DNA of 50,688 nucleotides from Bradyrhizobium hipponense (GTDB lineage Bacteria > Pseudomonadota > Alphaproteobacteria > Rhizobiales > Xanthobacteraceae). The notes under the pieces were generated by a model. The model ran no database searches, was not told where the DNA came from, and saw nothing but the letters and a program-made list of their open reading frames with translations. Positions 26,025 through 35,948 of the stretch are shown one piece after another. Both the position numbers and the translations under genes were made by a program. The stretch lies in assembly GCF_008123965.1 (NCBI RefSeq), contig NZ_VSTH01000098.1:1-50688 (forward strand), written 5' to 3'. Within the stretch, counting starts at the first letter, position 1. The number at the start of each line of letters is the position of its first letter.

Positions 26025-27485
26025 TCACCTGCCAATTCTGGGAATGCCGAAATCCCGGCCGTATTCCCGTTCGAGGTTTCTGATCGTGGTTTCGAGATCG
26101 ATCGTCTTGCGCGGCGTTGGCCGCACTTCCTTTTCGTGAGGCTTCGCTTCCTGCTTGGTATCCTGCGCTCGAGCATCCGAGGACTTGGCGTCCTGCAGCC
26201 GGTCGTTCAACTGCTCGATGGTTTGATTCCGCGCGGCGATGGTCTGATCGCGCGCCGCAATGTCCTGCTTGCTCCGGTCGAGCTCGGCCTGAAGCGCCGC
26301 CAGCCTGCCCTCCTGCTGTTGATTTTTGGCGCGCGCCTCCGCCAGTTGCTGCTGGCTCGTCGCGCGCGCCTCGTTCAACTGCCGCTCGAGTTCCTCGTTT
26401 GCACCGGTGGGATTCGGCGGCGGTTGATCCCTGAGCCGAGCCTCGACTCGTTTCAGTTCACTGACGGTCCTCTCATAGGCCTCGTGCTGGGACTGCAACG
26501 CACCCTGCAATTTTTCATTGAGCGTCTTGGCTTCATCCAGCTTGGCCTGCGTAGCTTCCGAAGCCGATCCTTCCTCAGGGCGGAAGAAGTATCCGCCAAC
26601 ACCACCGGCGCCGCCCGAAACCGCAGCCATCGCCGCCATCGCCATCGTGCCGAAGGACCGCCTGGTCGTGACCGGTACCTTGCCGCTGTCGACAAGATCC
26701 TTCAGCTTCACCTGCAATTCGTCGATCAGCGAGTCCTTTTGCGCGACCTTGTCCTGGTGACCGTCCGCAACCCTTTCGATCTCGGTGGCATGGCGCTGTT
26801 TCAGCGTTTCGATCAGTTTCTCGCTTGCTGTCAGCCTGCCCTGGAATTCGGCCACGGCCCTTTCCTTGACCGTCGCAAGATCGCGCGTGAGCGCTGTGAC
26901 CTTCTCATGGTGATCGTCCGCGGCTTTCTTGATCTCACTGGCATGCTGTTGCTTCATGGCGTCGACGAGCTTCTCGCTCGCCGTGACCTTGCCATGGAAC
27001 TCGGCCGCGACCTTTTCCCTAGGCCTCTCAAGATCGACCGTGAGCGCCGCGATCTTCGCGTGACCGACTGCAACCTCTTCCTTGAGCTGGTCCTGAGTGG
27101 TGCTGAACTGCGATTTCGCGGCCTCAAGCTCAGACTTCAGGGCCGTGACGTTCTTTTCACTCTCCGCAAGGCTTTCGCGCAGGCGACTCTGCTCCGCCAT
27201 GCGCGCTTCAGTATCATCCACCGCGTCGGTGATTGCCCTTTCCCTGAGGACCTTCAGCTCACCCCTTGCTTCCTCCAGTTCGCGCGTCGCGGTGTCCAGG
27301 TCCTGTTGCAGCGAGTTGATGGCCTGTCGGCTTTCGCGCAGCGCCTCGAGTAGCCGATGCACTTCATCGTTGGGGGGATCTGGTTCTTGCGACGGAGGTG
27401 CGAGACGGCTTCCGCAATACTGGCAGAATCCCTTTCCAGCAGGATTATTGCGGCGGCAATTGGGATTGGGACAAGCTATCGTCAT
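26025..27485 (-). CDS. Zinc-ribbon, coiled-coil protein with internal hydrophobic helix, first gene of eCIS cluster
   Basis: 486 aa from ATG 27485. It opens with a zinc ribbon (C5, C10, C21, C24), then a long coiled coil (40-265). Residues 148-198 and 199-249 are a tandem repeat of 51 residues sharing TASEKL, a MKQQHASEI/LKQRHATEI block and HEKV/HQDKV. TTRRSFGTMAMAAMAAVSGG (273-291) is a hydrophobic helix preceded by twin Arg, followed by a second coiled coil (305-430), a charged linker and the end EREYGRDFGIPRIGR. Cytoplasmic N-terminus and exported C-terminus are predicted. It lies 223 nt before the sheath gene in the same direction. A membrane anchor for the particle or a tape-measure role are both possible; membership in the system is inferred from position. 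Confidence 0.75.
   Translation of the reverse strand: MTIACPNPNCRRNNPAGKGFCQYCGSRLAPPSQEPDPPNDEVHRLLEALRESRQAINSLQQDLDTATRELEEARGELKVLRERAITDAVDDTEARMAEQSRLRESLAESEKNVTALKSELEAAKSQFSTTQDQLKEEVAVGHAKIAALTVDLERPREKVAAEFHGKVTASEKLVDAMKQQHASEIKKAADDHHEKVTALTRDLATVKERAVAEFQGRLTASEKLIETLKQRHATEIERVADGHQDKVAQKDSLIDELQVKLKDLVDSGKVPVTTRRSFGTMAMAAMAAVSGGAGGVGGYFFRPEEGSASEATQAKLDEAKTLNEKLQGALQSQHEAYERTVSELKRVEARLRDQPPPNPTGANEELERQLNEARATSQQQLAEARAKNQQQEGRLAALQAELDRSKQDIAARDQTIAARNQTIEQLNDRLQDAKSSDARAQDTKQEAKPHEKEVRPTPRKTIDLETTIRNLEREYGRDFGIPRIGR
26739..27044 (-). repeat. Tandem 153-bp coding repeat in coiled-coil gene
   Basis: Two adjacent 153-bp units (26892-27044 and 26739-26891) encode the 51-residue repeats described for the coiled-coil protein. 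Both begin with LT-x-DL and have TASEKL at the same offset, so the register is exact. Confidence 0.8.
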
Positions 27486-28074
27486 TGATGCCGGCTCAAG
27501 AGACACTCGAGAAAATCTTGGAGTCGTCCAGCCGGCAGCGTTGCTACTCACGCTGTCAAGCCTGGCCGCAATCACAAAACTACAAGGCAAGCTTACATCT
27601 CGACCAAATGGGCGAGTGTCGACGCAATCGTGCTTAGCCTGACATGATGGCCGCCTCCGCTAATCCCGCGGACACTAGCTGTAAGCACAATCCAAAATCG
27701 CAAATTATCGATGACGAAAATACGTCTGATTTTTGGCGTATTGTAGCGGCTCCAAAGCCGGCCAGCCTGAACGAACCTATTGCGCGGCGAAACGAAGCGA
27801 GGTCCCGGTGCATGAGCATCTCTGCCGGTTGTTGTTGGCAACATACACCACCGTGGCGGAGATCAAATGTGAGATCATTCACTTTGTAGCAAAAGAACGC
27901 CCGCCGGGACGACGGACCCTGCGACTGAGAGAGTTTCTCGCACGAAATCAGATGCACCTGAACTTGTTGGAGAAGAACGGCATAAATTCATTATCGCGCC
28001 GAAGGTTGAGTGGCGGACGGTATTGACTGCTCACTGCCGAGGAAAGAAGGCTTCTACTTCGTGACTAAGTAACT
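27486..28074. other. Non-coding upstream region of the eCIS cluster
   Basis: 589 bp between the coiled-coil gene and nagA, both on minus. It is visibly richer in A/T than the flanks. Short frames on both strands (up to 107 codons) have no ribosome site or family pattern. It should hold the eCIS promoter. A TTGACA hexamer lies on minus at 27554-27559, but no acceptable -10 follows at 16-18 nt. No RNA gene is recognised. Confidence 0.55.
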
Positions 28075-29259
28075 TCACAGCTTGCGGTGAGAAGCCTCGC
28101 TCGCCTCGACCATCGTCCCGACACCGCCTATCCATGTGCCGACGACTTCAAAGTTCGGACTGAAGGCGACCAGGTCTGCGCGGTATCCAGGCGCGATCCG
28201 TCCAAGCTCGGACTCAAGGCCCAGAAATGCCGCGGGCGTCCGAGAGGCCATGATGAGGGCATCGACCAGGGAGATTCCGAGCAGCGCAACAGCGTTGCGC
28301 ACCGCCTCGATCGTGGTGAGGTGAGCGCCCGCGAGCGTGCCGTCGGGGCCAGTCAGGCGATTTTCGTGCAACGTGATCTGCCTTCCTTGCAGCATGAATT
28401 GCCAGTCTTTCGTGCCCGCCAGTGGCATGGCATCGGTGACCAGCATCAATCGATCACGTCCCTTGCAGCGGAAGGCAACACGCAAACCGGCGCGGTCAAC
28501 GTGGATGCCGTCGCAGATGATACCTGCAAACAGCCGGTCATCCGCGAGCGTGGCGCCCACCAGGCCCGGCTCCCGGGCGTTCAACTGCGACATGGCATTG
28601 AAGAGATGGGTCACCCCCGAGACACCGCGATCGACCGCCTGCCGGATTTCGGCTGCGGTGGCGTCGCTGTGGCCAGCCGCAATACGCAATCCGGCGCCGA
28701 TCAATTCATCGATCATGGACGCGGGCACGCATTCCGGGGCCAAGGTCACAATGGAGCGGCCGCGGCTGCCAAAACTCTTGATCGCAGCGAGATCGCGCTG
28801 ATCGGGCACGCGTATCTCCGCTTCCGGATGAATGCCCTTGCGAGACCTGTTGAGGGCCGGTCCTTCCAGATGAAAGCCGAGAACGCCGGGAATCTTCAGA
28901 CAAGCCTGGGCGACCGCAGCCAATCGCTCGATGACCTCGCTGCGATCGGTGATGAGGGTCGGCAAGCAGCCGGTGGTCCCCTCCTTGCGGTGCGCCTCGA
29001 CGATGCGTCGAACGCCAGCCTCCGTTGGCTGATCGTTGAGCAGGACGCCCCCGCCTCCGTTCACCTGGATGTCGATGAATCCGGGTGCAAGGGTCGCGTC
29101 TGCGGGAAGATAGATTGGGGCGCGCGGCTCCGCCTCGCCGAAGGTGATGCTTTCAATCCGGCCTTGCGAGATCCTGACTGACCCCGGTCCGCGCATGTCG
29201 GCACCATCAAAGATGTGCTGCGCGGCAATCGTGAGAGAGGAAGATCCAGCGTGGCCCAT
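28075..29259 (-). CDS. nagA: N-acetylglucosamine-6-phosphate deacetylase
   Basis: 394 aa from ATG 29259; the frame is open to 29313, but the extra residues do not look like the family. NagA removes the acetyl group from GlcNAc-6-P in cell-wall amino-sugar recycling. Amidohydrolase landmarks: APGFIDIQVNGGGGV, TTGCLPTLIT, GFHLEGP (metal Glu), AAGHSDA, GVTHLFNAMSQL, ICDGIHVD and the catalytic Asp in LVTDAMPLAG. It is transcribed away from the murQ/SIS pair, which acts on the same pool. Confidence 0.93.
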   Translation of the reverse strand: MGHAGSSSLTIAAQHIFDGADMRGPGSVRISQGRIESITFGEAEPRAPIYLPADATLAPGFIDIQVNGGGGVLLNDQPTEAGVRRIVEAHRKEGTTGCLPTLITDRSEVIERLAAVAQACLKIPGVLGFHLEGPALNRSRKGIHPEAEIRVPDQRDLAAIKSFGSRGRSIVTLAPECVPASMIDELIGAGLRIAAGHSDATAAEIRQAVDRGVSGVTHLFNAMSQLNAREPGLVGATLADDRLFAGIICDGIHVDRAGLRVAFRCKGRDRLMLVTDAMPLAGTKDWQFMLQGRQITLHENRLTGPDGTLAGAHLTTIEAVRNAVALLGISLVDALIMASRTPAAFLGLESELGRIAPGYRADLVAFSPNFEVVGTWIGGVGTMVEASEASHRKL

Positions 29260-29376
29260 TAGTATTGATCCGAGAATGGTAGTCACGGACTCGTGAGGCG
29301 AGTCCCCGTGCAAGACTTCATATGTGCACCAAGGAGCTTTGGAGGACCCGAAGCGAAACCTTCGCGTTAACTTTCC

Positions 29377-29572
29377 ATGGGAACAACAGGTAGCACGTAT
29401 CTCGGCATTGATGGCGGCGGAACCCGCTGCCGCGCCCGGATCGAGGACGAAAACGGCAGGCTACTGTCCTGATGCCGACGCGGCGGCCGGCGCGTTACCG
29501 GTGGCACGACGGCGGCTTGACCTGCCCAAGAGAGAAGCTGACCATGATCAGGCTTCGAAATTCCGCGTTTGA
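29377..29572 (+). pseudogene. Remnant of a BadF/BadG-type N-acetylglucosamine kinase gene
   Basis: The ATG at 29377 opens MGTTGSTYLGIDGGGTRCRA, then RIEDENGRLLS and TGA at 29470. This is the N-terminal phosphate-1 loop (GIDGGGT) of the BadF/GlcNAc-kinase family. In another frame, directly after the break, the DNA reads DADAAAGALPVARRRLDLP, resembling the family's C-terminal D-x-x-x-GAL-x-x-AR ending, and running into the murQ start. About 270 internal codons are therefore missing and the two ends are out of frame. The N-terminal match is secure; the C-terminal match is likely. Confidence 0.7.
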
Positions 29573-30530
29573 TGGCGCATGGATCAACTATATGGCCACC
29601 GAAGAAGTCGATCCCCGCTTTGTCGATCTTGATGCATGGTCGCTGACGTCGGCGATGGAAGCGATGTGGGAAGGCCAGCTTGCGGCAGTTGCGGCGATCG
29701 GCCATGCCCTTCCCGCGATCACTGCGGCAACCGATGCAGCCAAGGCCGCGCTGGGCGATCACGGACGCATTGTGTACGTCGGCGCCGGCACCTCGGGCCG
29801 CGTGGCGGTCCAGGACGGCGCCGAGCTGACGCCGACCTTCGCCTGGCCCAGCGAGCGCGTCCGCTTCATCGTCGCCGGCGGAGATAGCGCCTTCGTCACC
29901 AGCATCGAGGGCGCGGAGGATGATGTCGACGACGCGGTCAGGCAGATGAATGCCGCGTCACTCACGCCGCACGACGTGGTGATCGCCGTTGCCGCCAGCG
30001 GCACAACGCCATTCACCGTCGCGGCGCAGCAGCAGGCAGGCTCTTCCGGTGCGGTGACGATCGGTGTCGCCAATAATCCCGGCACCGCACTGCTTGCATC
30101 GGCAAGGTTTCCGATATTGATCGAGACGGGCCGCGAGCTGATCGCCGGCTCCACCCGGATGAAGGCGGGCACCGCGCAGAAGGTTGTGCTCAACCTGATC
30201 TCCTCAGGGATCATGCTGCGCCTTGGCCGGGTCTATCGCGGCATGATGGTGAACATGCAGCCGACCAACGCCAAGCTGAAGCGGCGCGCCGAGGCCATGG
30301 TGGCGCAAATCGCGCGCTGTGATCGGTCGCACGCGGCGCTCTGGCTCGAGCAGGCCGAGGGAGACATCAAGACGGCCGGCCTTCTGGCGTTGGGTGTCGA
30401 CAGGGTTGATGCCGAGACCATTCTGAAAAACTGCAACGGCAACCTTCGGCGCGTGTTTGCCGAGCTCGCCAAGGATCCCGACCGGCATCCCAAGGAAGTG
30501 GCGCCGCGCAAGCAAGGCGGAGCGGGTTAA
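29544..30530 (+). CDS. murQ: N-acetylmuramic acid 6-phosphate etherase
   Basis: 328 aa from ATG 29544 (GAGAGAAG upstream); ATG 29592 would give 312 aa and a family-like MATEEVDPRFVDLDAWS start. MurQ splits the lactyl ether of MurNAc-6-P to give GlcNAc-6-P, the substrate of NagA. SIS-domain motifs: MWEGQLAAVAAIG, VYVGAGTSGRVAVQDGAEL, IAVAASGTTPFTV, TGRELIAGSTRMKAGTAQK, and a GRVYRGMMVNMQPTNAKL segment. It is separated by 3 nt from the SIS gene downstream. Confidence 0.93.
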   Translation: MIRLRNSAFDGAWINYMATEEVDPRFVDLDAWSLTSAMEAMWEGQLAAVAAIGHALPAITAATDAAKAALGDHGRIVYVGAGTSGRVAVQDGAELTPTFAWPSERVRFIVAGGDSAFVTSIEGAEDDVDDAVRQMNAASLTPHDVVIAVAASGTTPFTVAAQQQAGSSGAVTIGVANNPGTALLASARFPILIETGRELIAGSTRMKAGTAQKVVLNLISSGIMLRLGRVYRGMMVNMQPTNAKLKRRAEAMVAQIARCDRSHAALWLEQAEGDIKTAGLLALGVDRVDAETILKNCNGNLRRVFAELAKDPDRHPKEVAPRKQGGAG

Positions 30531-30533
30531 GCC

Positions 30534-31547
30534 GTGACGACATCCGCGATGGCGAGCGAAATCGGGGAAAGCGCGGATGTTGTCGCCAAACTCGTTCGTA
30601 GCCGCCCCGCCACGCGCGAGATCGCACAGCGAATCGGGATTGGCTCCGCCCCACTGTGCGTCGTGTGCGGCCGGGGAAGCTCCGGGCATGCCGGGGTTTT
30701 CTTGAGATATCTTGTCGAGACGCGGCTTCGCCTTCCCGTTTCAGCCAGCGCGCCTTCTGTGATCACGGCATTTCGCACGCGCCTGATGCTGCGCCATGCG
30801 TTGTTCATCGTGATCTCGCAATCCGGGCGAAGCCCGGATCTTGTCGCAGCGACAAGGTCGGCGCGCGACGCGGGCGCCCGCACCATCGCCATCGTCAATG
30901 CGACTTCGTCGCCGGTGGCTGACGAAGCGGAGTTCGTCGTTCCGATCGAAGCCGGCAGGGAGCACTCCGTAGCGGCGACCAAGACCGTGATCGGCTCGAT
31001 GGCCGCCAGCGCCGAACTTGTTGCCGAGCTGGCGGAAGATCGTGCGCTGCGGTCAGCCCTTGACGGGCTGCCCAAGCGCCTGCACCGCGCGCTGGCGCTC
31101 GACTGGTCCGAGATTGCCGATGATCTCGCCAAGGCGTCGGCCGTGTTTGTGGCGGCACGGGGCCTGGGGCTGGGCTCGGCGCGGGAGATCGCGCTCAAAC
31201 TTTCGGAAATCCTGCGCCTGCCTTCCATCGGTCTGAGCGCCGCCGAGCTGCAGCATGGACCGCGCGCCGCGTTGTCATCGCGCACGCCTGTTGTCATGAT
31301 ACGCCTCATGGATGAAACGGCGGCCACGGTGGACGCCCTCGCGGAAGAATTGCGCGAGCAAGAGATCCCGTTGCATCTATGCGGCGGACCGCATGGCTCG
31401 CTGCCCTGGTTGGCCGAGGATGATCCCGCCACCGACCCGATCACCATGCTCGTTCCGGCCTATCGGATGATCGAGCAGACGGCGCGCGCCTGTGGATTTG
31501 ACCCGGATCGTCCCCCTCGACTGAGCAAGATTACGGAGACGTTTTGA
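30534..31547 (+). CDS. SIS-domain sugar isomerase/deaminase, GlmS C-terminal / NagB-II type
   Basis: 337 aa from GTG 30534 (ATG 30549 possible). Two SIS domains: CVVCGRGSSGHAGVFLRYLV, then FIVISQSGRSPDLVAATR and NATSSPVADEAE in the first; VFVAARGLGLGSAREIALKL and LQHGPRAALS in the second. The glutaminase half of GlmS is absent. Such proteins deaminate or isomerise glucosamine-6-P to fructose-6-P. With NagA and MurQ it would complete cell-wall sugar recycling into glycolysis. Confidence 0.85.
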   Translation: MTTSAMASEIGESADVVAKLVRSRPATREIAQRIGIGSAPLCVVCGRGSSGHAGVFLRYLVETRLRLPVSASAPSVITAFRTRLMLRHALFIVISQSGRSPDLVAATRSARDAGARTIAIVNATSSPVADEAEFVVPIEAGREHSVAATKTVIGSMAASAELVAELAEDRALRSALDGLPKRLHRALALDWSEIADDLAKASAVFVAARGLGLGSAREIALKLSEILRLPSIGLSAAELQHGPRAALSSRTPVVMIRLMDETAATVDALAEELREQEIPLHLCGGPHGSLPWLAEDDPATDPITMLVPAYRMIEQTARACGFDPDRPPRLSKITETF

Positions 31548-31925
31548 CGGCTGACTGTTCGCTGCCGGCGGCCGAAAAGTGGAGCACCGCCGCACCAGTT
31601 TCGCACCAGAAACGACGTCGCCAAAGCGTAACAACGCCATCAAAAGCAAACGAAAGCACAGCAGGATCAACGAATCTGGCGGATATCCTCCCGCTCATAA
31701 CGACTTGGTTGCAGTCCGATTGCGACCTGCCTCCCGCATCCGCGAGGCGCGCCGACTGACCCCGAGATCGACCATTGGCACTAAGATCGCACAAGAAACC
31801 CGTTGCTGAGAACAAAATTGGTCACTTCTGCAAACATACAGATCCAAGACTGTTGCGCGCTGCTTGCCCGCGAAAGCTCCGGATGCCGTGGCCTACCTAA
31901 GCGACTGATGCTGTTTGGGATTTAG
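31548..31925. other. Intergenic region before tRNA-Lys
   Basis: 378 bp between the SIS gene and the tRNA 3' end. I see no gene with a start and ribosome site, no integrase fragment I can name, and no repeat of the tRNA 3' end that would mark an attachment site. Confidence 0.5.
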
Positions 31926-32001
<76 letters not shown>

Positions 32002-32169
32002 GAAAGGCGGGCAATGCCTTGCGAGGCCGGTCGTTTAGCAAAGCGAACCGGGTATGGCAAGCGATGCAACGAAGGTTTTCCAACGGTTCGTCCACAAGCC
32101 CCAAAATGCGAAAAGCCGCTGGATTCCAGCGGCTTCGCCAAGGTTGATCCCCGGAAGATCCCGCCTTCC

Positions 32170-32781
32170 TTACAGCCGGCCCTCGCGATCCCGGTCCGGA
32201 CCGCCGTCCCGATCGAAATGGTCGCCATGGAAGCGATCCATACCCCGCTCCATCATGCGGTCCATGCCGCGCTCCATGAAGCGGTGGTGCGGACCGTCGT
32301 CGCCGCCGCCGAACGGACCGCGATGGCGGGTCAGCACGGCGAGGCGCCGCTTCTGGCCGTCATCCAGCGTCTTGTAGAGGGGCTCGGCCGCATCGGCGAT
32401 CTTCTTCAGGGCCGCGGAGGTCGCGCCCATGTCCTCGGCGCGCTGGCGCAGGCGGGCGACCGGATCCTCTGGCTTGCCGGCATCTTTGTCGGCGTCTCCG
32501 GGGCCGGCATTCATCCGCGCGTTGGCGCGGTCGATGCGCAGCTTGGCGAGCTCGCGCACGGCGGTCTCGACCGGCGGCCACAGCTTGTCCTGATCGGCAT
32601 TGAGCTTCAGCCCGGCATGGACCGCGGCGATCCGCGCGTCGACGAAGGCGGCGCGGTCTTCCGGGTTCATGCGCGTGTGGCGGAAGTGCTCCATCCACGG
32701 GCGATGATGATATTGGGCATAGACCGCGCCCGAGCCGGCGATGCTGAGCGCGGCGATGGCGGCGATGGTGAACTTCTTCAT
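32170..32781 (-). CDS. Spy/CpxP-like periplasmic LTXXQ protein
   Basis: 203 aa from ATG 32781, which has a perfect AGGAGG 5 nt upstream. Signal peptide MKKFTIAAIAALSIAGSGAV, cleaved near YAQ. The body contains MNPEDRAAFVDARIAAVHAG, KLNADQDKLWPPVETAVRE and AEPLYKTLDDGQKRRLAVL, the pattern of the LTXXQ family of periplasmic chaperone/stress proteins, here with two copies (NADQDKLWP and DDGQKRR). The end is a His/Arg/Asp/Met-rich tail with a short repeat (MERGMDRM, MERGMDRF), which could bind metals. It stands alone after the DctP gene. Confidence 0.82.
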   Translation of the reverse strand: MKKFTIAAIAALSIAGSGAVYAQYHHRPWMEHFRHTRMNPEDRAAFVDARIAAVHAGLKLNADQDKLWPPVETAVRELAKLRIDRANARMNAGPGDADKDAGKPEDPVARLRQRAEDMGATSAALKKIADAAEPLYKTLDDGQKRRLAVLTRHRGPFGGGDDGPHHRFMERGMDRMMERGMDRFHGDHFDRDGGPDRDREGRL

Positions 32782-32931
32782 ACGGACCTCCTGTGGAAGG
32801 ATGCTCCGGAAGATGGGCGCAAGCGCCATCGCATTCAACTTACAAGTTGGACAGGGACTTACCCTTACCAAGATGTAATTCGTTGTCGCAGTTTGAAATC
32901 ATTCGCAACAGGGAATGGCATCAATGGACTG

Positions 32932-32960
32932 GAGGGCTCCTGATACCGCCAGAAGCCCTC
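32932..32960 (-). terminator. Hairpin downstream of dctP
   Basis: Stem GAGGGCT / AGCCCTC with an inner CTG/CAG pairing, ten bases past the dctP stop. There is no U-run after it, so termination is likely but not certain. Confidence 0.4.
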
Positions 32961-32969
32961 TCGTTCATG

Positions 32970-33971
32970 TCAGTTCGTCGTGCTCTTCGCTTCCTTCTGG
33001 AACTCGTCGATCAGCGGCTGGCCGACACGGCCTGCGGCGTCCTTATAGACCGGCTCCATCGCCTTGCGCATCGCCTCGTCCTGCTCCGGCGTCAGCTTGA
33101 TGATCTCGCTCTTGCCGCTCTTTTTGATCTCGGCGAGCGCGGCGTCGTTCTCCTTCTGCGACTGCGTATTATTGAAGTCGGTCGCCTCCTTCATCGCCTT
33201 TGCAAGCTGGTCGCGGATGTCGGCCGGCAGCTCATCCCAGAACTTCTTGTTCACGATCACGACGTAGCCGATATAGCCGTGGTTGGTCTCGGTGATGTAC
33301 TTCTGCACCTCGTGCATCTTCTGGGTATAGATGTTCGACCAGGTGTTCTCCTGGCCGTCGACCACGCCGGTCTGGAGCGCCTGGTAGACTTCCCCGAAAG
33401 CCATCACTTGCGGGAGCGAGCCGAGCGTCTTGAACTGCGCCTGCAGCACCCGTGAGGACTGGATACGGAACTTGACGCCCTGGTAGTCGCCAGGCGTCAC
33501 CAGCTTCTTGTTGGCGCTCATCTGCTTGAAGCCGTTGTCCCAATAGGCAAGACCGGTGATGCCCTTGGAGTCCAGCAGCTTGAGCAGTCTCGCGCCGAGC
33601 GGGCCTTCCGTCACCTTCCGCAGCGTCTTCAGGTCGGGAAGGATGTAGGGCAGATCGAACACCTCGAATTCGCGGATGCCGAGCGGTCCGAATTTCGAGT
33701 TGGACGGCGCGAGCATCTGCACGCTGCCCAGCTGAAGCGCCTCGAGCTCTTCCTTGTCCTTGTAGAGCGTCGAGTTCGGATAGACCTCGATCTTGACCTT
33801 GCCCCCGGTGTATTTTTCGGCAAGCTCCTTGAACTTCTCCGACGCCTTGCCCTTCGGCGTGTCGGTGGCGACGACGTGGCTGAACTTGATGATGATGGGA
33901 TCGGCGCTGGCGGGGCCGACGAGACTCAAGGCCAATACCGCGACGGACGCCGCGATCGCGAAGGTGCGCAT
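32970..33971 (-). CDS. TRAP transporter solute-binding protein, DctP family
   Basis: 333 aa. Sec signal MRTFAIAASVAVLALSLVGP, cleaved after ASA. Then IIIKFSHVVATDTPKGKASE, VEVYPNSTLYKDKEELEALQ-type spacing (here KIEVYPNSTLYKDKEELEAL), the KFRIQSSRVLQAQFKTLGS segment with the Arg that binds the carboxylate, and EVYQALQTGVVDGQENTWSN. These are C4-dicarboxylate TRAP binding-protein hallmarks. No DctQ or DctM membrane gene lies next to it, so the partner is elsewhere. Confidence 0.92.
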   Translation of the reverse strand: MRTFAIAASVAVLALSLVGPASADPIIIKFSHVVATDTPKGKASEKFKELAEKYTGGKVKIEVYPNSTLYKDKEELEALQLGSVQMLAPSNSKFGPLGIREFEVFDLPYILPDLKTLRKVTEGPLGARLLKLLDSKGITGLAYWDNGFKQMSANKKLVTPGDYQGVKFRIQSSRVLQAQFKTLGSLPQVMAFGEVYQALQTGVVDGQENTWSNIYTQKMHEVQKYITETNHGYIGYVVIVNKKFWDELPADIRDQLAKAMKEATDFNNTQSQKENDAALAEIKKSGKSEIIKLTPEQDEAMRKAMEPVYKDAAGRVGQPLIDEFQKEAKSTTN

Positions 33972-34112
33972 AATCTCTCCCTGCTGTGTTATCTGGGCCG
34001 CCCGGCGCGCGGATGGCCGATTCCTTATGCCGGCAGCATCAATAGCGGCCGGGAGGCGGAGCCGCTATTGGCCGTTAGCAGGGCAGCTATTCATCATGAA
34101 TGCCGCTGCGCT

Positions 34113-34255
34113 CCCTCGCCCGCTTGCGGGAGAGGGTTGGGGAGACGGTGTTTCCGCAAAGAGACTTCCCCAGAGGAGAGAGCCCTCACCCGCCACGCTT
34201 GGGACAATGCTTCGCATCGCCCGGGCGCGTCGGCCTCTCCCGCAAGCGGGAGAGG
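34113..34255. repeat. REP/RIME-like palindromic repeat element
   Basis: Two palindromes about 100 bp apart: ctcgcccgcttgcgggagag (34113-34135) and cctctcccgcaagcgggaga (34234-34255). The same core recurs at 50444-50553 and, modified, at 40651-40849. It lies beside the leuA stop and could also end its transcript. Confidence 0.75.
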
Positions 34256-34269
34256 CGAGGTCGGCTTCG

Positions 34270-35832
<1,563 letters not shown>

Positions 35833-35904
35833 TTCAAATTTCCTTTTGAGCTTTCGCGCCGGTCATTTCCTGGGGCGCTGTCGGGGTCCGCTGATCTCGT
35901 ACAT

Positions 35905-35948
35905 CCCCTGAGTGCCCAGGCGCGCAGCGCCCAGCCGGCCCTCAGGGG
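35905..35948 (-). promoter_or_regulatory. Large hairpin in leuA leader, possible attenuator
   Basis: Outer arms CCCCTGAG (35941-35948 on minus) and CTCAGGGG (35905-35912), with an inner GGCGC-TGC-GCGCC stem at 35919-35931. The stop codon of the leader peptide falls in the 5' arm, the classic layout for ribosome-dependent control. No U-run follows, so the mechanism may be Rho- or translation-based. Confidence 0.5.

Noticed and set aside
2675..27485. The eCIS locus as an ordinary prophage
   Set aside because: There are no capsid, portal, terminase, lysis or integrase genes, while eCIS-specific DUF4157, AAA+ ATPase and Pvc16-like genes are present.
2675..27485. The locus as a type VI secretion system
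   Set aside because: There is no TssB/TssC pair, TssJLM membrane complex or ClpV; the sheath is a single phage-like protein.
27634..28026. Short frames upstream of the eCIS on both strands as regulators
   Set aside because: No helix-turn-helix or other pattern, no ribosome sites, mixed composition.
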